Shown here one piece after another: positions 1 to 9,932 of a stretch of DNA of 64,000 nt (its first letter is position 1; every line of letters starts with the position of its first letter). The notes under the pieces are model-generated. The model ran no database searches. It saw only the letters and a program-made list of their open reading frames with translations, and was not told the origin of the DNA. Source of the DNA: Tubulanus polymorphus (taxonomy: Eukaryota > Nemertea > Palaeonemertea > Tubulaniformes > Tubulanidae); contig NW_027437439.1 of assembly GCF_964204645.1 (NCBI RefSeq), positions 62,001-126,000 on the forward strand, given 5' to 3'. The position numbers were made by a program, and so were the translations under genes.

Positions 1-2501
1 TCCTGTAAGATTTATTCTTAACAGCGAATAGAAAATCTATTCTCCGAAATCTAGCACAATCTACTGGTATGTTGTGAAACTTACTGCGTGAAATAAAAAT
101 TCAACTTAGTCAAATGAAAATATACAACATGCGAGAATTCATCGTATTTAAAAACATTTGAAAGCATGTGACGCGACAAATAAGGAAAATACAGTTAATT
201 TCCCTGTTTTCGGCTTAAATTTGAAGTAGATGAAAACCTGTTTTCTTTGAATTGAAGCCACGGGAACCACTTAACCTCATTTTCAAGCCTGCTTAGAATT
301 GGCGATGTTGGGTTATTATGTCATTGATTTGCACAAAACGCACACCAGTATAATCAAATTCCCATCCTCGATGGCAAGCGTTTCCAAAAACCCAGCAACA
401 GTGAGTTCCGGGAACTCATTTTGACATGGAATGTTGGAATCCCAGCCTTCGATAATTGCCCGTCTTTCTAATGGCCCAATAGGGTCAAATACCGTGATTT
501 ACGGACCTAAGAGTTAACGCGGCATTAAACATTTTAAACCTGCCAGGGAATCGAATTTAAATCAAGTAGAAAATAAAGAAAAACTCAAAAAAACTATTCT
601 ATCTTATATATTACTATTATTAGGTCCACTGCATATAAACCTAAATTGAAACCTCATTAATCAGTGGGTTGTACACTATACATCTTTTTAAACATATTAT
701 AACAATCGAAATTTTAGGTTCCAAAACCTGGAACAAAGTTCCGTAATTATGAAAGTCACAATTATTGTAGATAAGTTACTTTATCAAATTCTGATGCTTG
801 ATAGACTAGCGTATAAAACATATTTGCAGAGTGTAAGCGCATTTATTTTCCAACCTCCCAATAAAAACCACGAGAAATAGTATTATACACTACAATGACG
901 TCACTACATGCGCAATGAATCAATAGGCAATAGGCCTACAGACTGTTGTTTATTTTGTTAGTAGCTGGGTGTGTGCAAAACAAAGCATTCAAGGTCCAAG
1001 TTCAAATTCTGTCAAAGAAATGATTTTATTTCTTTAGTTTTGTTTGCTTCTTTATTAACGAAATTAATTGAATATCCGTTTGGTTGAATGACAGGACTTC
1101 ATTTCATCTGATCTCCATTCTTGTGTAGGCCTATAGGCAATAACGGGCGTCAGGAAATAAACAGTCAATCTTTACTACAATGCTGCATCAGTGCTTTGAC
1201 TTTTATTATAAATCTCCAGCAATAATTTATCATGTGTATATGGAGATGATGATGCCCGCACAAATACCCGTGCCTAAATCCGTATTATCGGGGTACTAAA
1301 ATGGTCTGATCGCTTTTGTTTCATATGGCGAATTAATCGAATTCAATCGAAAACATACCCCAAGCAATATTGTTTCTGAAGTATACTTCAGAAACAATAT
1401 TCTCTATTATTCTCAATTATCATTTGGTCACTGTCACCTAGAGTTGATAAACAAGGTTATGAAATTGTAATTCTGATCGTAGTATTTAATTCGAAGTAAG
1501 GATTGCATACTGCAGAGATTGTCAAATAGTGGAAACATGCAATATTTTAGAAACCCGTGGATAATTCTTTTCACAAAGGTGTTGTGGAATATATGTATGT
1601 AGAATCATTGAATTAATGTTAAATATAAATTATCCATTTTCACGTGACCTTAATTAGCCAATGGTCTTTGCTCTATGGGCTGAGGTTCGAATCTAATCAA
1701 CAACTCGTACTCCTCGAATCAAAATATTAAGTTATCAATCCTTAAAATGATTCGTGTGCTTCGCTGGCGTTCACAGTACACTTTGAAGGGATTACCGTCA
1801 ATCATCTAGTGCTCAGTAGAAATAGTAACATCGATATATGTTTTTCTTAATCAAGATGAGAATCATCGATTAACATGTTATGAAATTAAATTTGGAAGCG
1901 CTAGATTTTTATGTGGCGGATTATTACCCGTTACCCAGGTAGATTCACGCTTATCAATCAACAACCGTGTTAACGCGTCATCTTCCTTTATAAATACATA
2001 TTCAAATAATATCAGATTGCATAGACCTGCAATTGGCTCGATAACTAAATTATGTGTTGATGTATATCGTATTTTGTATTATTAATCTATAAATACAATG
2101 TTTGAATTTGAAGGTCAGTATTTGCCTAAAGGTGTTCATTGCACATTCAAGACATCCTCGTTTTTGATAGTGTGGTTTTCCTATTTTCTCGCAAGACATG
2201 AAACGAAATGTAGAGATGTATTCGGATTTTCGTAGGTCCATTTTAATTGCATAGCAGAGTACCGAATATTAGATCCCGTTGACTATTGACCTCCTCAGTT
2301 GTTTTTGTTATAGCGAACCCATGGTGCAACTATGGCGATATCCTCTTGTTTTTGTATAAGGTAAAAGGCTTCAATAGAAATGGCCCAATTCATTTTGGGA
2401 TGGATAAGAACTAAGTATTCTTGAGAGCTCTTGAGAGCGGCTGAACGATCGTCATCAATAGGTGAACATTAGCAACCCTATAGGTTATACAGTGAGACCA
2501 T
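1..2501. other. Non-coding AT-rich left flank of the Polinton
   Basis: No convincing coding region, RNA gene or known repeat is visible. Short open frames here (for example 2050-2241, minus) lack recognisable domains. The one striking structure is a 36-bp perfect palindrome, listed separately. The segment does not continue the CUB-receptor exon that abuts the other end of the Polinton, so it is not simply the other half of one disrupted target site. Confidence 0.6.
1366..1401. repeat. 36-bp perfect palindrome
   Basis: The half-site AATATTGTTTCTGAAGTA is followed immediately by its exact reverse complement, centred on GTATAC with no spacer. Symmetry stops at both outer bases. It could be a binding site for a dimeric protein or the junction of a lost inverted element. 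No function is inferred. Confidence 0.85.
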
Positions 2502-2907
2502 AGTAATAGGGGTAATGGGCTTTCATACCAAAGGTCGAACGGTCGAGCCCATTAAAAAACAAAATATTAAAAGTAATTAAAAAACTATAATATATTTTCA
2601 TAACCGCGTGCATTTTATATCAAAACTAAATATTTATTCTAAGATATCAATAATATAAAAAGCATATTGTATTAAATCAATTGGTCGCTCCACTTCGCTA
2701 CCGCTCCGCTCCGCGACCAATTGATTTATTTACAATACACAAATTCAAATAATCAAATATATTCAAATGATAATAATTATTCTATTATTCAACTGAAATA
2801 CACGCGGTTATGAAAATATATTATAGTTTTTTAATTACTTTTAATATATGATATTAATGAACTCGATCATTAAACCTTTGATATGAAAGCCCATTACCCC
2901 TATTACT
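2502..2907. repeat. Left terminal palindrome of the Polinton
   Basis: The first ~110 bases (2502-2612) reappear as an imperfect reverse complement at about 2800-2907. A second nested pair near the centre (AATCAATTGGTCGC and its complement) flanks a CGCTCC-rich loop around 2690-2715. The whole segment can fold into one long hairpin outside the ordinary TIR. The right end has the same plan with a different loop. Confidence 0.8.
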
Positions 2908-3105
2908 CTTAAAATATTCATATATATATATGAATAACATTTAAATCATTGAACTTCTAAAATCAATTTTAATAAAAAATATAGTATTAAAATGGAAGCA
3001 AATAAGTACTACTGCCCAACATGTAATATCGATATAGATAAATCCCAAAAAGCAAGACACAATAAAACTATAACACATTTAGAGAATAAATTGAAACTAG
3101 AATAT
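2908..3105. repeat. Left TIR, inner part
   Basis: This matches 25964-26157 in inverted orientation, with few mismatches by eye. It includes the 5' leader and the first ~38 codons of PolB, so the left end carries a duplicate PolB start. Identity ends abruptly after the codons for KLEY. Confidence 0.85.
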
Positions 3106-3243
3106 TTACAGTTATATTCAGAACAGTTAACAAAGGGAAAGAAATTTATTGAATTATGGAATAATGATCCAAATAATGAACAATACGTTGAGGAATTTAT
3201 TATCAAGGAATCGAAAGAACTTATCAAAAGCAACGAAGAATGA
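2992..3243 (+). CDS. Chimeric 83-aa ORF: PolB N-terminus in TIR fused to an HNH-gene tail
   Basis: Residues 1-38 copy the N-terminal zinc-finger start of the element's PolB (YYCPTC..., a CxxC with downstream His), because the TIR reaches into that gene. The remaining ~45 residues resemble the C-terminus of the next gene: LQLYSEQLTKGKKFIELWN here against LQLYLDQLDKAKTFVELWN there. The ORF thus looks like a fusion made when the TIR was copied over the tail of an older HNH-like gene. It has a PolB-type leader and an ATGG start. Whether it is expressed is unknown; the zinc finger alone could bind DNA. Confidence 0.5.
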   Translation: MEANKYYCPTCNIDIDKSQKARHNKTITHLENKLKLEYLQLYSEQLTKGKKFIELWNNDPNNEQYVEEFIIKESKELIKSNEE

Positions 3244-3294
3244 AAAAGGATGATGTTGGACGAAGAAATGGAAGAGGATTCTAAAATGTTAATC

Positions 3295-3324
3295 AATTTT
3301 AATAAAGATATGTATAATAAATGG
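3295..3324 (+). promoter_or_regulatory. A-rich 'early-like' motif before the HNH gene
   Basis: AATAAAGATATGTATAATAA runs directly into ATGG. The same box precedes the gene at 20642 (AATAAAAATTTGTATAATAA), the zinc-finger gene at 9900 and, more loosely, PolB at 26077. Conservation is seen directly; promoter function is inferred. Confidence 0.45.
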
Positions 3325-4004
3325 AGCCGGAACAATCACAAGCTATAAATATAAACAATAAGAAATGTTCTAAATGTAAAATAAAAAAACAACTCTCGGA
3401 ATATTATAATTATAAAACTCAGAAAGATGGTAAGCAAAGTTATTGTAAAACTTGTAGTAAACTAAGTGACAAACAAAATTATAGAAATAATACTGAAACA
3501 CGCAAAGATAAAAATAAGCAATGGAAAGAAAATCATTTAGAACATATTAAAGTGTATAATAGAAATTATCATAAAGAAAGATATCGAACAGATTTTAATT
3601 TTAAAATGAAACAATGTTTGAGATCTAAAGTATCAAAATTATTCAACAAAGAAACACATTCAGAAACACTATCTAATCTATTGGGTTGTTCAGATGAATT
3701 TCTCAAATCATGGATAATATATCAATTCGACGATAAAATGAATATAGATAATTATGGTGAATACTTTCATATTGATCACGTGTTGCCGATTTCTAAATTT
3801 GATATGAGTGATGATTATAATAAGAAGCTAATCTGGAACTGGAGAAATTTAAGGCCTTTAGAAAAGAAGGAAAACATTATTAAATCCAATAAACTAGATT
3901 TACAGTTATATTTAGATCAACTGGATAAAGCAAAGACATTTGTTGAATTATGGAATAGTATTTCACAGAATCAACCGCATTCTGAGGTTTTGATCAGTGG
4001 TTAG
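3321..4004 (+). CDS. HNH endonuclease with N-terminal zinc ribbon
   Basis: This 227-residue protein opens with a treble-clef/zinc-ribbon pattern (CSKCKIKKQ... SYCKTC, residues ~12-50), followed by a basic linker. Its HNH core has HIDHVLPISKFD (residues ~150-162) supplying the catalytic DH, and NWRNLRPLEKKENIIKSNK (~173-192) supplying the downstream Asn. The arrangement recalls homing-type HNH enzymes of large DNA viruses. It probably cuts double-stranded DNA in the nucleus, either as a selfish cargo gene or in genome processing. It is the first intact gene of the left arm and carries the A-rich leader shared with PolB. No inactivating lesion is visible. Confidence 0.85.
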   Translation: MEPEQSQAININNKKCSKCKIKKQLSEYYNYKTQKDGKQSYCKTCSKLSDKQNYRNNTETRKDKNKQWKENHLEHIKVYNRNYHKERYRTDFNFKMKQCLRSKVSKLFNKETHSETLSNLLGCSDEFLKSWIIYQFDDKMNIDNYGEYFHIDHVLPISKFDMSDDYNKKLIWNWRNLRPLEKKENIIKSNKLDLQLYLDQLDKAKTFVELWNSISQNQPHSEVLISG

Positions 4005-4348
4005 AAAGCTGGCAATTCTATTTGAGCTTTGTATGTATATAATACATAGCTTTTGTTTACTACTAAAACATATGTTGCCAAATATATCTTGTTTTCAATT
4101 CTAAAGAATTAATTAACTTCATCATAAAGAACATCTGTGCAGAATTAGTTTGGTCGAACGTGCGCCACGTCGGCAGTTAGAAATCAACTTTCACATACAT
4201 AGTACGTATTGGATATTCTCTCTCAAAACACAGTTTACAGTTCTAAATCTAAATGTAAGTACCGTTTTTTGTAGTTATTATGAAGTAGGGAAACCTTTAA
4301 ACATATTTAAGTATAGTAATTCATTTTCACGATATCTTTTAGATTAAA

Positions 4349-4798
4349 ATGGAACACAAAGATCAACCAGAAATTCTAAGCCAACCAACGGATGAGGAAC
4401 GATTGCTACTGGATAGTGAAACTCAGGAATCAATAGAAATGGAGGATGAAACTCTCGTAATTGACGAACAAACTTCACAAAAATTACAAGAACATTTGGA
4501 CTATCATCAAGAAATGGTGAAAATTCTGAGTGATGTAATACATAATAAACAATTACCAAAATTACCAGCAACGCGACTTAAATTGCTGTTGGGACTCAAA
4601 GAATCGAAAACTAAGAAAATGAGTGGAGATATCAGTGCCGGTTTTCTTTCAAAACTGAGAAGAGTAGGTAGATTAATAAAATATGAAAAATTCAAAATAT
4701 TAGGATTAGCATTTAGTGAAGTAGTCAGATATTTACCAGAAATTGAAGAAATGATTGGAAACAATCCAGTAATTAAAGAATTCTGGACAAAATTATAA
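4349..4798 (+). CDS. Acidic 149-aa protein, unknown function
   Basis: Not recognised. The first ~65 residues are strongly acidic (Glu/Asp/Gln rich) and predicted helical. The second half is basic and helical (LKLLLGLKESKTKKM... LSKLRRVGRLIKYEKFKIL) and ends with a hydrophobic/acidic helix. No signal peptide, membrane span or cysteine motif is seen. The start ATGG follows GATTAAA. It lies alone between the HNH gene and a triplicated hairpin repeat. The charge layout suits a DNA- or protein-binding accessory protein, but that is only a guess. The reading frame is intact. Confidence 0.6.
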   Translation: MEHKDQPEILSQPTDEERLLLDSETQESIEMEDETLVIDEQTSQKLQEHLDYHQEMVKILSDVIHNKQLPKLPATRLKLLLGLKESKTKKMSGDISAGFLSKLRRVGRLIKYEKFKILGLAFSEVVRYLPEIEEMIGNNPVIKEFWTKL

Positions 4799-4878
4799 AT
4801 AATAATACTGAAGGTCTTTGTAATATAGATATCAAAAAATGTAATCTCGATTGTATATATCTGTTTTAATATTGTATT

Positions 4879-5228
4879 GTTTACTGTTAACTGTGTATTG
4901 CGTAATAACCGGTCCGATTGAACCGCTTTTCTATTGTTCTCCATTGTTCTACTATTGATCGTTGTTAATGGCGGCGGTTGTTCTGTATTGATTGTTTACT
5001 GTTAATTAAGTGTTGCGCAATAACCGGTCCGATTGGACCGCATTTCTATTGTTCTCCATTGTTCTACTATTGATCGTTGTTGACTGAAACAGCTGCTCAA
5101 TATTGATTGGTTACAGTTCTATGTTTGAATGTTGTAGTTTACAGAATAAAAATATAACTGTGTATTGCACAATAACCGGTCCGATTGGACCGCATTTCTA
5201 TTGTTCTCCATTGTTCTATTATCGATCG
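4879..5228. repeat. Three ~75-bp direct repeats, each with a CGGTCC-GATT-GGACCG hairpin
   Basis: Copies lie at about 4879-4966, 4993-5082 and 5155-5228. Each contains CAATAACCGGTCCGATTGG, followed by a run of TATTGTTCTCCATTGTTCTA and ending ATCGATCG-like. Copies 2 and 3 hold the perfect 6-bp-arm hairpin; copy 1 has one mismatch (GAACCG). They sit in the element's largest left-arm non-coding gap (4799-5615). Candidate roles are an origin, an enhancer or a recombination site. Confidence 0.8.
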
Positions 5229-5584
5229 CTAAAATTTGTATAATAAATATATGTGTTTATGAAATAGTAATTCCACCAGTCGTTTCTTTGAATTTATTTT
5301 CAGTTTTAGGATTTATTATCGAGAATCCGAATTGACTTATCTGGACAGTTATAATTACTGCTCCTATAGATAGACAATAGTAGTGAGATAATCTAAATCC
5401 TAATTTAAATAAAATATAACAAAAATTACATACCTTCAACTATCTATTATTTCTATTATATTTTTAATATTTTCTTTTCAAAAGAGAATACTTTATATCA
5501 CAAATAAAAAATACTTAAAAAACAATAACTAATACTAGAATTCTTTAACTTCAACTAGCTAGTATCATTTGAAGAATACTTATA

Positions 5585-5618
5585 ATATTTTTTTTGCTTT
5601 TTTCCTCTAATATAAATG
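5585..5618 (+). promoter_or_regulatory. T-rich leader with TATAAATG start
   Basis: Two T-runs (eight and six T) lie within 35 bases upstream of the ATG, which is embedded in TATAAATG. This is the rightward counterpart of the T-run leaders of the minus-strand virion genes, though looser. Confidence 0.35.
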
Positions 5619-6218
5619 TCAAAGAAATCGAGTAAGAATAATATTGATATTGAAAAGACATTAGATGATTTGGGTATAAGTGATAATAAAGATACAGTTG
5701 TAACTAATTCTATTCAAGTTAATAACAATATAGATTATGAATACTACTTATATTGTAAGCATCATCTAGAACTATTGATTGCCGGTGGAAAAACTAATGA
5801 GTTTTTAACTAAGACTATTACTTTTCAAGAATTAGATGCTATGAAACCCGATAAAGTAATAAAATATTTTAAGATTTATGAAGAAGCTCGATTAGCTAGA
5901 ATAAATGATTCTATTTCAGATGGTATTGTTAAATGTTATTCAAAATTATGTAACCAGTTAATACCAATTGATGATGAAAATAAATTATATAATGATTTGA
6001 AAAATGACTATTTAGTTATGACTGAATTACAAAAATGGGTTGGATATGCTTCATTTCAATTAGGATCGGTTATGACATTAATTTCTACTGGCGTCATAAC
6101 ATTTTCGAACATCAAACCTATGGAATATAAATCAGGTAAGAACGAAACAGATATACTACAACAAAACATCGAAACAGAAAATGAATCAGAACAAAAATTA
6201 ACTAAAATAAATGAGTGA
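5616..6218 (+). CDS. 200-aa Polinton protein, unknown function
   Basis: Not recognised. The N-terminal ~45 residues are polar and low in complexity. The centre (residues ~47-130) is a compact helical region with Cys and Lys/Glu-rich helices. Residues ~140-160 (GYASFQLGSVMTLISTGVITF) are hydrophobic enough for a membrane span. The C-terminal tail is acidic. The stop codon overlaps the start of the next gene by eight bases, so the two are probably co-expressed with integrase and ATPase. Placement suggests a virion or assembly protein; this is inference only. Confidence 0.6.
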   Translation: MSKKSSKNNIDIEKTLDDLGISDNKDTVVTNSIQVNNNIDYEYYLYCKHHLELLIAGGKTNEFLTKTITFQELDAMKPDKVIKYFKIYEEARLARINDSISDGIVKCYSKLCNQLIPIDDENKLYNDLKNDYLVMTELQKWVGYASFQLGSVMTLISTGVITFSNIKPMEYKSGKNETDILQQNIETENESEQKLTKINE

Positions 6219-6585
6219 TGGAGTTAAGAAAAAGGCTAGATCCGAGAAACAAATTAAATGGGCAAGAGAATTAGGTAAAAGATCATCAGAATTAAAAAAA
6301 GCTAAGAAAAAGAAATTAACTGATATAAATGAATCACCTGATGATGCCGTACGGCACCCACACGGTGGTATTGATTCAAATAATAATCCATCTAATTCTT
6401 CTAATAGTGGAAGAAATAATTACTTATATATTACAATTGGGTTAATCACAATTATTATATTATCCGGTGTAATATATAAATCAAAATTCAAATCCGATGA
6501 TAAAGATGATTCCAATGATGATAAACCTATTATACCAGAAAATAAATCAAATGAAAATAAATCTAAAATATTATTAATGGATTAA
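6211..6585 (+). CDS. Basic single-pass membrane protein, 124 aa
   Basis: Residues 1-45 are very basic (KKKARSEKQIKWARELGKR, KKAKKKK). A Ser/Asn-rich stretch follows, then one transmembrane helix at about residues 72-91 (YLYITIGLITIIILSGVIY) and an acidic Asp/Asn/Lys tail. It starts inside the end of the previous gene and stops three bases before the integrase start. A DNA- or capsid-binding basic head on a membrane anchor would fit an internal membrane or core protein, but no family was recognised. Confidence 0.6.
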   Translation: MSDGVKKKARSEKQIKWARELGKRSSELKKAKKKKLTDINESPDDAVRHPHGGIDSNNNPSNSSNSGRNNYLYITIGLITIIILSGVIYKSKFKSDDKDDSNDDKPIIPENKSNENKSKILLMD

Positions 6586-6588
6586 AAT

Positions 6589-7692
6589 ATGATGAAAAAA
6601 GAACAATATTTAAGAGATTTATATTATAACCCAGAAAGTGAAGTTTCATATTCAAGTGTTTCGGAATTATGGGATAAAATTAAATCTGATAAAGAAAAAA
6701 TAAAATATAGTGAATTAAAATCATGGTTACAAAATCAACCCACATATCAAATTCATAAAAAGATGGATAAAAAATATTTAACAAGAAAAGTAATGGTTTC
6801 ATATATTGACCAACAATGGCAAGCTGATTTAATTGATATGAAAAACTTAGAAGAATATAACAAAGGATATTTTTGGATACTAAATGTTATAGATATATTC
6901 AGTAGATACGCATGGAGTATCCCGATTAAAAATAAAACTGGTATAGAAGTAATAAATGCTTTTAAATCTATATTTAAAGAAGCTATTCCAGATAAGATAC
7001 AATTTGATGAAGGTAAAGAATTTTATAACAAACATTTTAAAAAACTATTATCTGATAACGATGTAGAATATTTTTCAACATATTCAGATAAAAAAGCATC
7101 TGTTATAGAAAGATTTAATAAAACATTGAAAACTAGAATGTGGAAATAATTCACCGCTAATGAAACATATAAATATATCGATGTGTTAGATGATTTAGTT
7201 AAAGGTTATAATAATTCTAAACATAGTTCTATAAATATAACCTATAAAATAATAAAACCTATACAAGCTAGAAAAGAAGAAAATTCAGAAATAGTTTGGA
7301 ATAATTTATATGGAGCATTTGTTACACATGATTTTGGAGAACCTAAATTTAAAATAGGACAACATGTTAGAATTTCTAAATATCGAAAAACATTTTATAA
7401 AGGTTATACCCCTAATTTTACAGAAGAAATATTTAAAATTAAAAAGATAATATTAACTAAACCATTTGTTTATAAATTGTTTGATTTAAAAGATGAAGAA
7501 ATATTAGGTTATTTTTATGAACAAGAATTATCATTAGTACCAAATCCAGATGAAATAGAATACAAAATAGAAAAAGTATTGAAAAAAAAAACTCTTAAAG
7601 GAAAAAAGTATTCTTTGGTGAAATATAAAGGATATGATGATAAATTTAATGAATGGATTTTATCTAGTAAAATTAAAAGAATAAATGAATAA
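6589..7692 (+). pseudogene. INT: Polinton integrase (RVE core + chromodomain), interrupted by one in-frame TAA
   Basis: One frame encodes ~367 codons broken only by TAA at 7147-7149. The upstream part has the DDE core: WQADLIDM (first Asp), IQFDEGKEFYN (second Asp) and SVIERFNKTLK (catalytic Glu), with VIDIFSRYAW between. The downstream part (open from 7150) continues the RNase-H tail (DLVKGYNNSKHSSIN), an SH3-like segment and a C-terminal chromodomain (YKIEKVL... YSLVKYKGYDDKFNEWI). The enzyme would insert the element into host DNA; the chromodomain may direct it to histone marks. The stop falls just after the catalytic Glu, so the product would lack the targeting domain unless TAA is read through. 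Its end overlaps the ATPase start. Confidence 0.92.
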
Positions 7693-8299
7693 ATATTTAT
7701 TTATATTTGAACCACATAATATGTTAATAACTGGAGTTACAAACTGCGGTAAAACACACTTCATATTAGATTTATTAGAAACTATTTATAAGAATCATTT
7801 TGATAATATAATATTATTCTGTCCTACTTATGAAATGAATGAAACGTATAATAGAGATATAGTTTTTAAAGATAAAAAGTTTATTATATTAAATTCTAAA
7901 ACAGTAAAAGAAAATTTAGATAATTGTATAAAAATTACATTAGATATTTATAAAGGATCTAATACATTATTTATTATTGATGATTGCGCAAATTTACATG
8001 ATTCTAAAATTAGAGAAAGTGAGTTATGTTATTTAGCTTTCTCTGGTAGACATTTTGGGATAACAACTTGGGTTTTAAATCAGAAATATAATTCAATTGT
8101 GAAAGATTTTAGAGAGAATATAAGATTTCTAGTTTTATTCTACAACAAAGATAGAAAATCTATGCAACAATCATTGGAAGAAAATCAAATTATACCTACT
8201 GAATTACATGATGAATATATGAATAAATTAAAAAATAATAAAGGTTCAAAATTACTTATGAGATTACAATTTCCATATGAATATAAATTTATAAAATAA
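7685..8299 (+). CDS. ATP: A32/FtsK-HerA-type genome-packaging ATPase
   Basis: This 204-residue P-loop protein has Walker A GVTNCGKT (residues ~17-24) and Walker B LFIIDDC (~97-103). A downstream sensor region contains FSGRHFGITTWVLNQKYN, with the conserved R-H and a terminal Gln/Asn. The family pumps viral DNA into preformed capsids, so its presence implies a virion-forming lifestyle. Length is normal for Polinton and virophage packaging ATPases. The start overlaps the integrase stop by eight bases (ATAAATGAATAA), so translation may be coupled. The frame is intact. It is the last gene of the rightward arm. Confidence 0.9.
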   Translation: MNKYLFIFEPHNMLITGVTNCGKTHFILDLLETIYKNHFDNIILFCPTYEMNETYNRDIVFKDKKFIILNSKTVKENLDNCIKITLDIYKGSNTLFIIDDCANLHDSKIRESELCYLAFSGRHFGITTWVLNQKYNSIVKDFRENIRFLVLFYNKDRKSMQQSLEENQIIPTELHDEYMNKLKNNKGSKLLMRLQFPYEYKFIK

Positions 8300-8316
8300 A
8301 ATCCTAATTCAAAATA

Positions 8317-8860
8317 TTATAGAATTCACTGTATATTGATGGATGAGTGGATGAATTGGATGAATTGGATGAATTGGAAGAGTGGATGAATGGAAGAGTG
8401 TAATAATATATAATTTACATATGTTTTTTATTTTTAAAACAGTAATAGTTTGATTTGAAGATGTCATATAATAATAAATATATTTTTATAAAATAATAAA
8501 ATGACAGATAATAAATGTCATATAATAATAAATATATTTTCATAAAATAATAAATAATAAAATGATAAATAATAAAATGATAAATAATAAATATATTTTC
8601 ATAAAATAATAAATAATAAAATGATAAATAATAAATGTCATATAATAATAAATAATAAATGTCATATAATAATAAATATATATTATGTTAAATTTAATAA
8701 AGAATAAAAATATTATATTTATACTCATACTATTCTTCCAATTTATGTGTTAAAAAGTAAAATATATATATTATTATACTCATTCACTCTTCCACTCATC
8801 CAATTCATCCAACTCTTCCAACTCATCCATTCATCCATCAATATACAGTGAATTCTATAA
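8317..8860. repeat. 545-bp palindrome between convergent gene arms
   Basis: About 97 bases at 8317-8413 (TTATAGAATTCACTGTATAT, then GGATGAATT-type repeats) recur as reverse complement at about 8763-8860. Between them is an AT-only spacer built of repeated ATAATAAATGTCATATAATA-like units. It separates the rightward ATPase from the leftward zinc-finger gene. It could be a bidirectional terminator, a replication element or a MITE inserted at the gene junction. Confidence 0.85.
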
Positions 8861-8865
8861 TCTTT

Positions 8866-9900
8866 TTAATTTTCATTTTCATATTTTTCTTTAAGCTTAT
8901 TGTATTCTAAATATATATCCTTTTGCATTATCTTTGATATAGGTCCTAAATGATTCCCAAATTTATATTTATGGAATGTTTTTCTTGAAAATATTTTTGG
9001 AATATAATTTTCGATTTCAGTTTTAGATGGATGTTTATTTAAAAATTCTCTAAAATCATCATATTTAAGTTCAGATAAGTTCATTGCATAACTAACATTT
9101 GGTTTAAAGTTATCTAACTTTTTCAATATGGTAACTATATCATTACTCAAGAAATAATCTATAAATGTTTATCTATACCACCGATAATCTAATATATTAT
9201 TATTATTAAATTTTGGATTTATAACTGTTGGATCTTCTATTACATTATCTGTACCAATATGTTTAATTGAGTATTTATGATTCAATTGTTTATCATATAT
9301 TACATATTCTTTACATTTTTCACACCAAGATTTAAATACTTTTATTGCATGGGCTGAACTTTTTGTTTTTAATTTATAATGTTTTGCCCAATTAGCCTTT
9401 GTTATACGTTCATTACAGAAAGCACAATAATTCTGATCCTCTTTACATTTATCTTTATATATATTGGCATATGTTTTTACTAATTGTAAAATATGTTCAT
9501 CTTTTTTGATGTGTAATAAATAATCATTGTAATTATCAAAATCTTCTTCACAATACATACATCTGATGTTATCTTTTGGTTGAACATTTGATTTTTCTAT
9601 TTTAGGTTCAATATTATGTTCTATTTTTGTTTCAATCTTATCATCATTCGATGTAGAAGGTATAACATTATCTTCTATTTTTGTTTCAATATTATCTTCT
9701 ATTTTTGTTTCAATATTATCTTCTATTTTTATATCAATATTATTATTACGTTCAATTAAATATTCTTTGTATTGATTTAATTCATTTAATAAAAATGTTC
9801 CAATATATTCATTTATTCTTTTATAAGGTATTATATAATACAAATCATCATTGATTTCTTTATCAGCTTTTATTCTTTCATATACTTTACCTCCTTCCAT
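8866..9900 (-). pseudogene. Zinc-finger protein split by an in-frame TAA
   Basis: The main part (9169-9900, 243 aa) begins MEGGKVYERIKADKE. It has an acidic repeat tract (IETKIEDN three times, residues ~57-95) and then three Cys/His clusters: CMYCEEDFDNY...H, YCAFCNERITKANWAKH and WCEKCKEYVIY...H. Such U1/C2H2-like fingers also occur at the PolB N-terminus. After TAA at 9169-9171 the same frame stays open to 8866 and encodes about 100 more polar residues ending KYENEN. That part has no ATG at its beginning, which points to a premature stop. The ATG has the A-rich leader. Nucleic-acid binding is likely; the exact role is unknown. Confidence 0.7.
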
Positions 9901-9932
9901 TTATTATATACATTTTTATTAAAGTTAAAATT

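Noticed and set aside
3009-3335. 108-residue minus-strand frame at the left TIR
   Set aside because: It overlaps the TIR-derived sense ORF and the HNH leader, with Ser/Leu/Ile composition typical of antisense AT-rich DNA.
8540-8728. 62-residue minus-strand Ile/Tyr/Phe frame
   Set aside because: It comes from the A/T-only repeat inside the convergence palindrome.
8340-8830. CRISPR-like array from the repeated GGATGAATT units
   Set aside because: Units are contiguous and degenerate with no unique spacers, and the setting is a eukaryotic genome.
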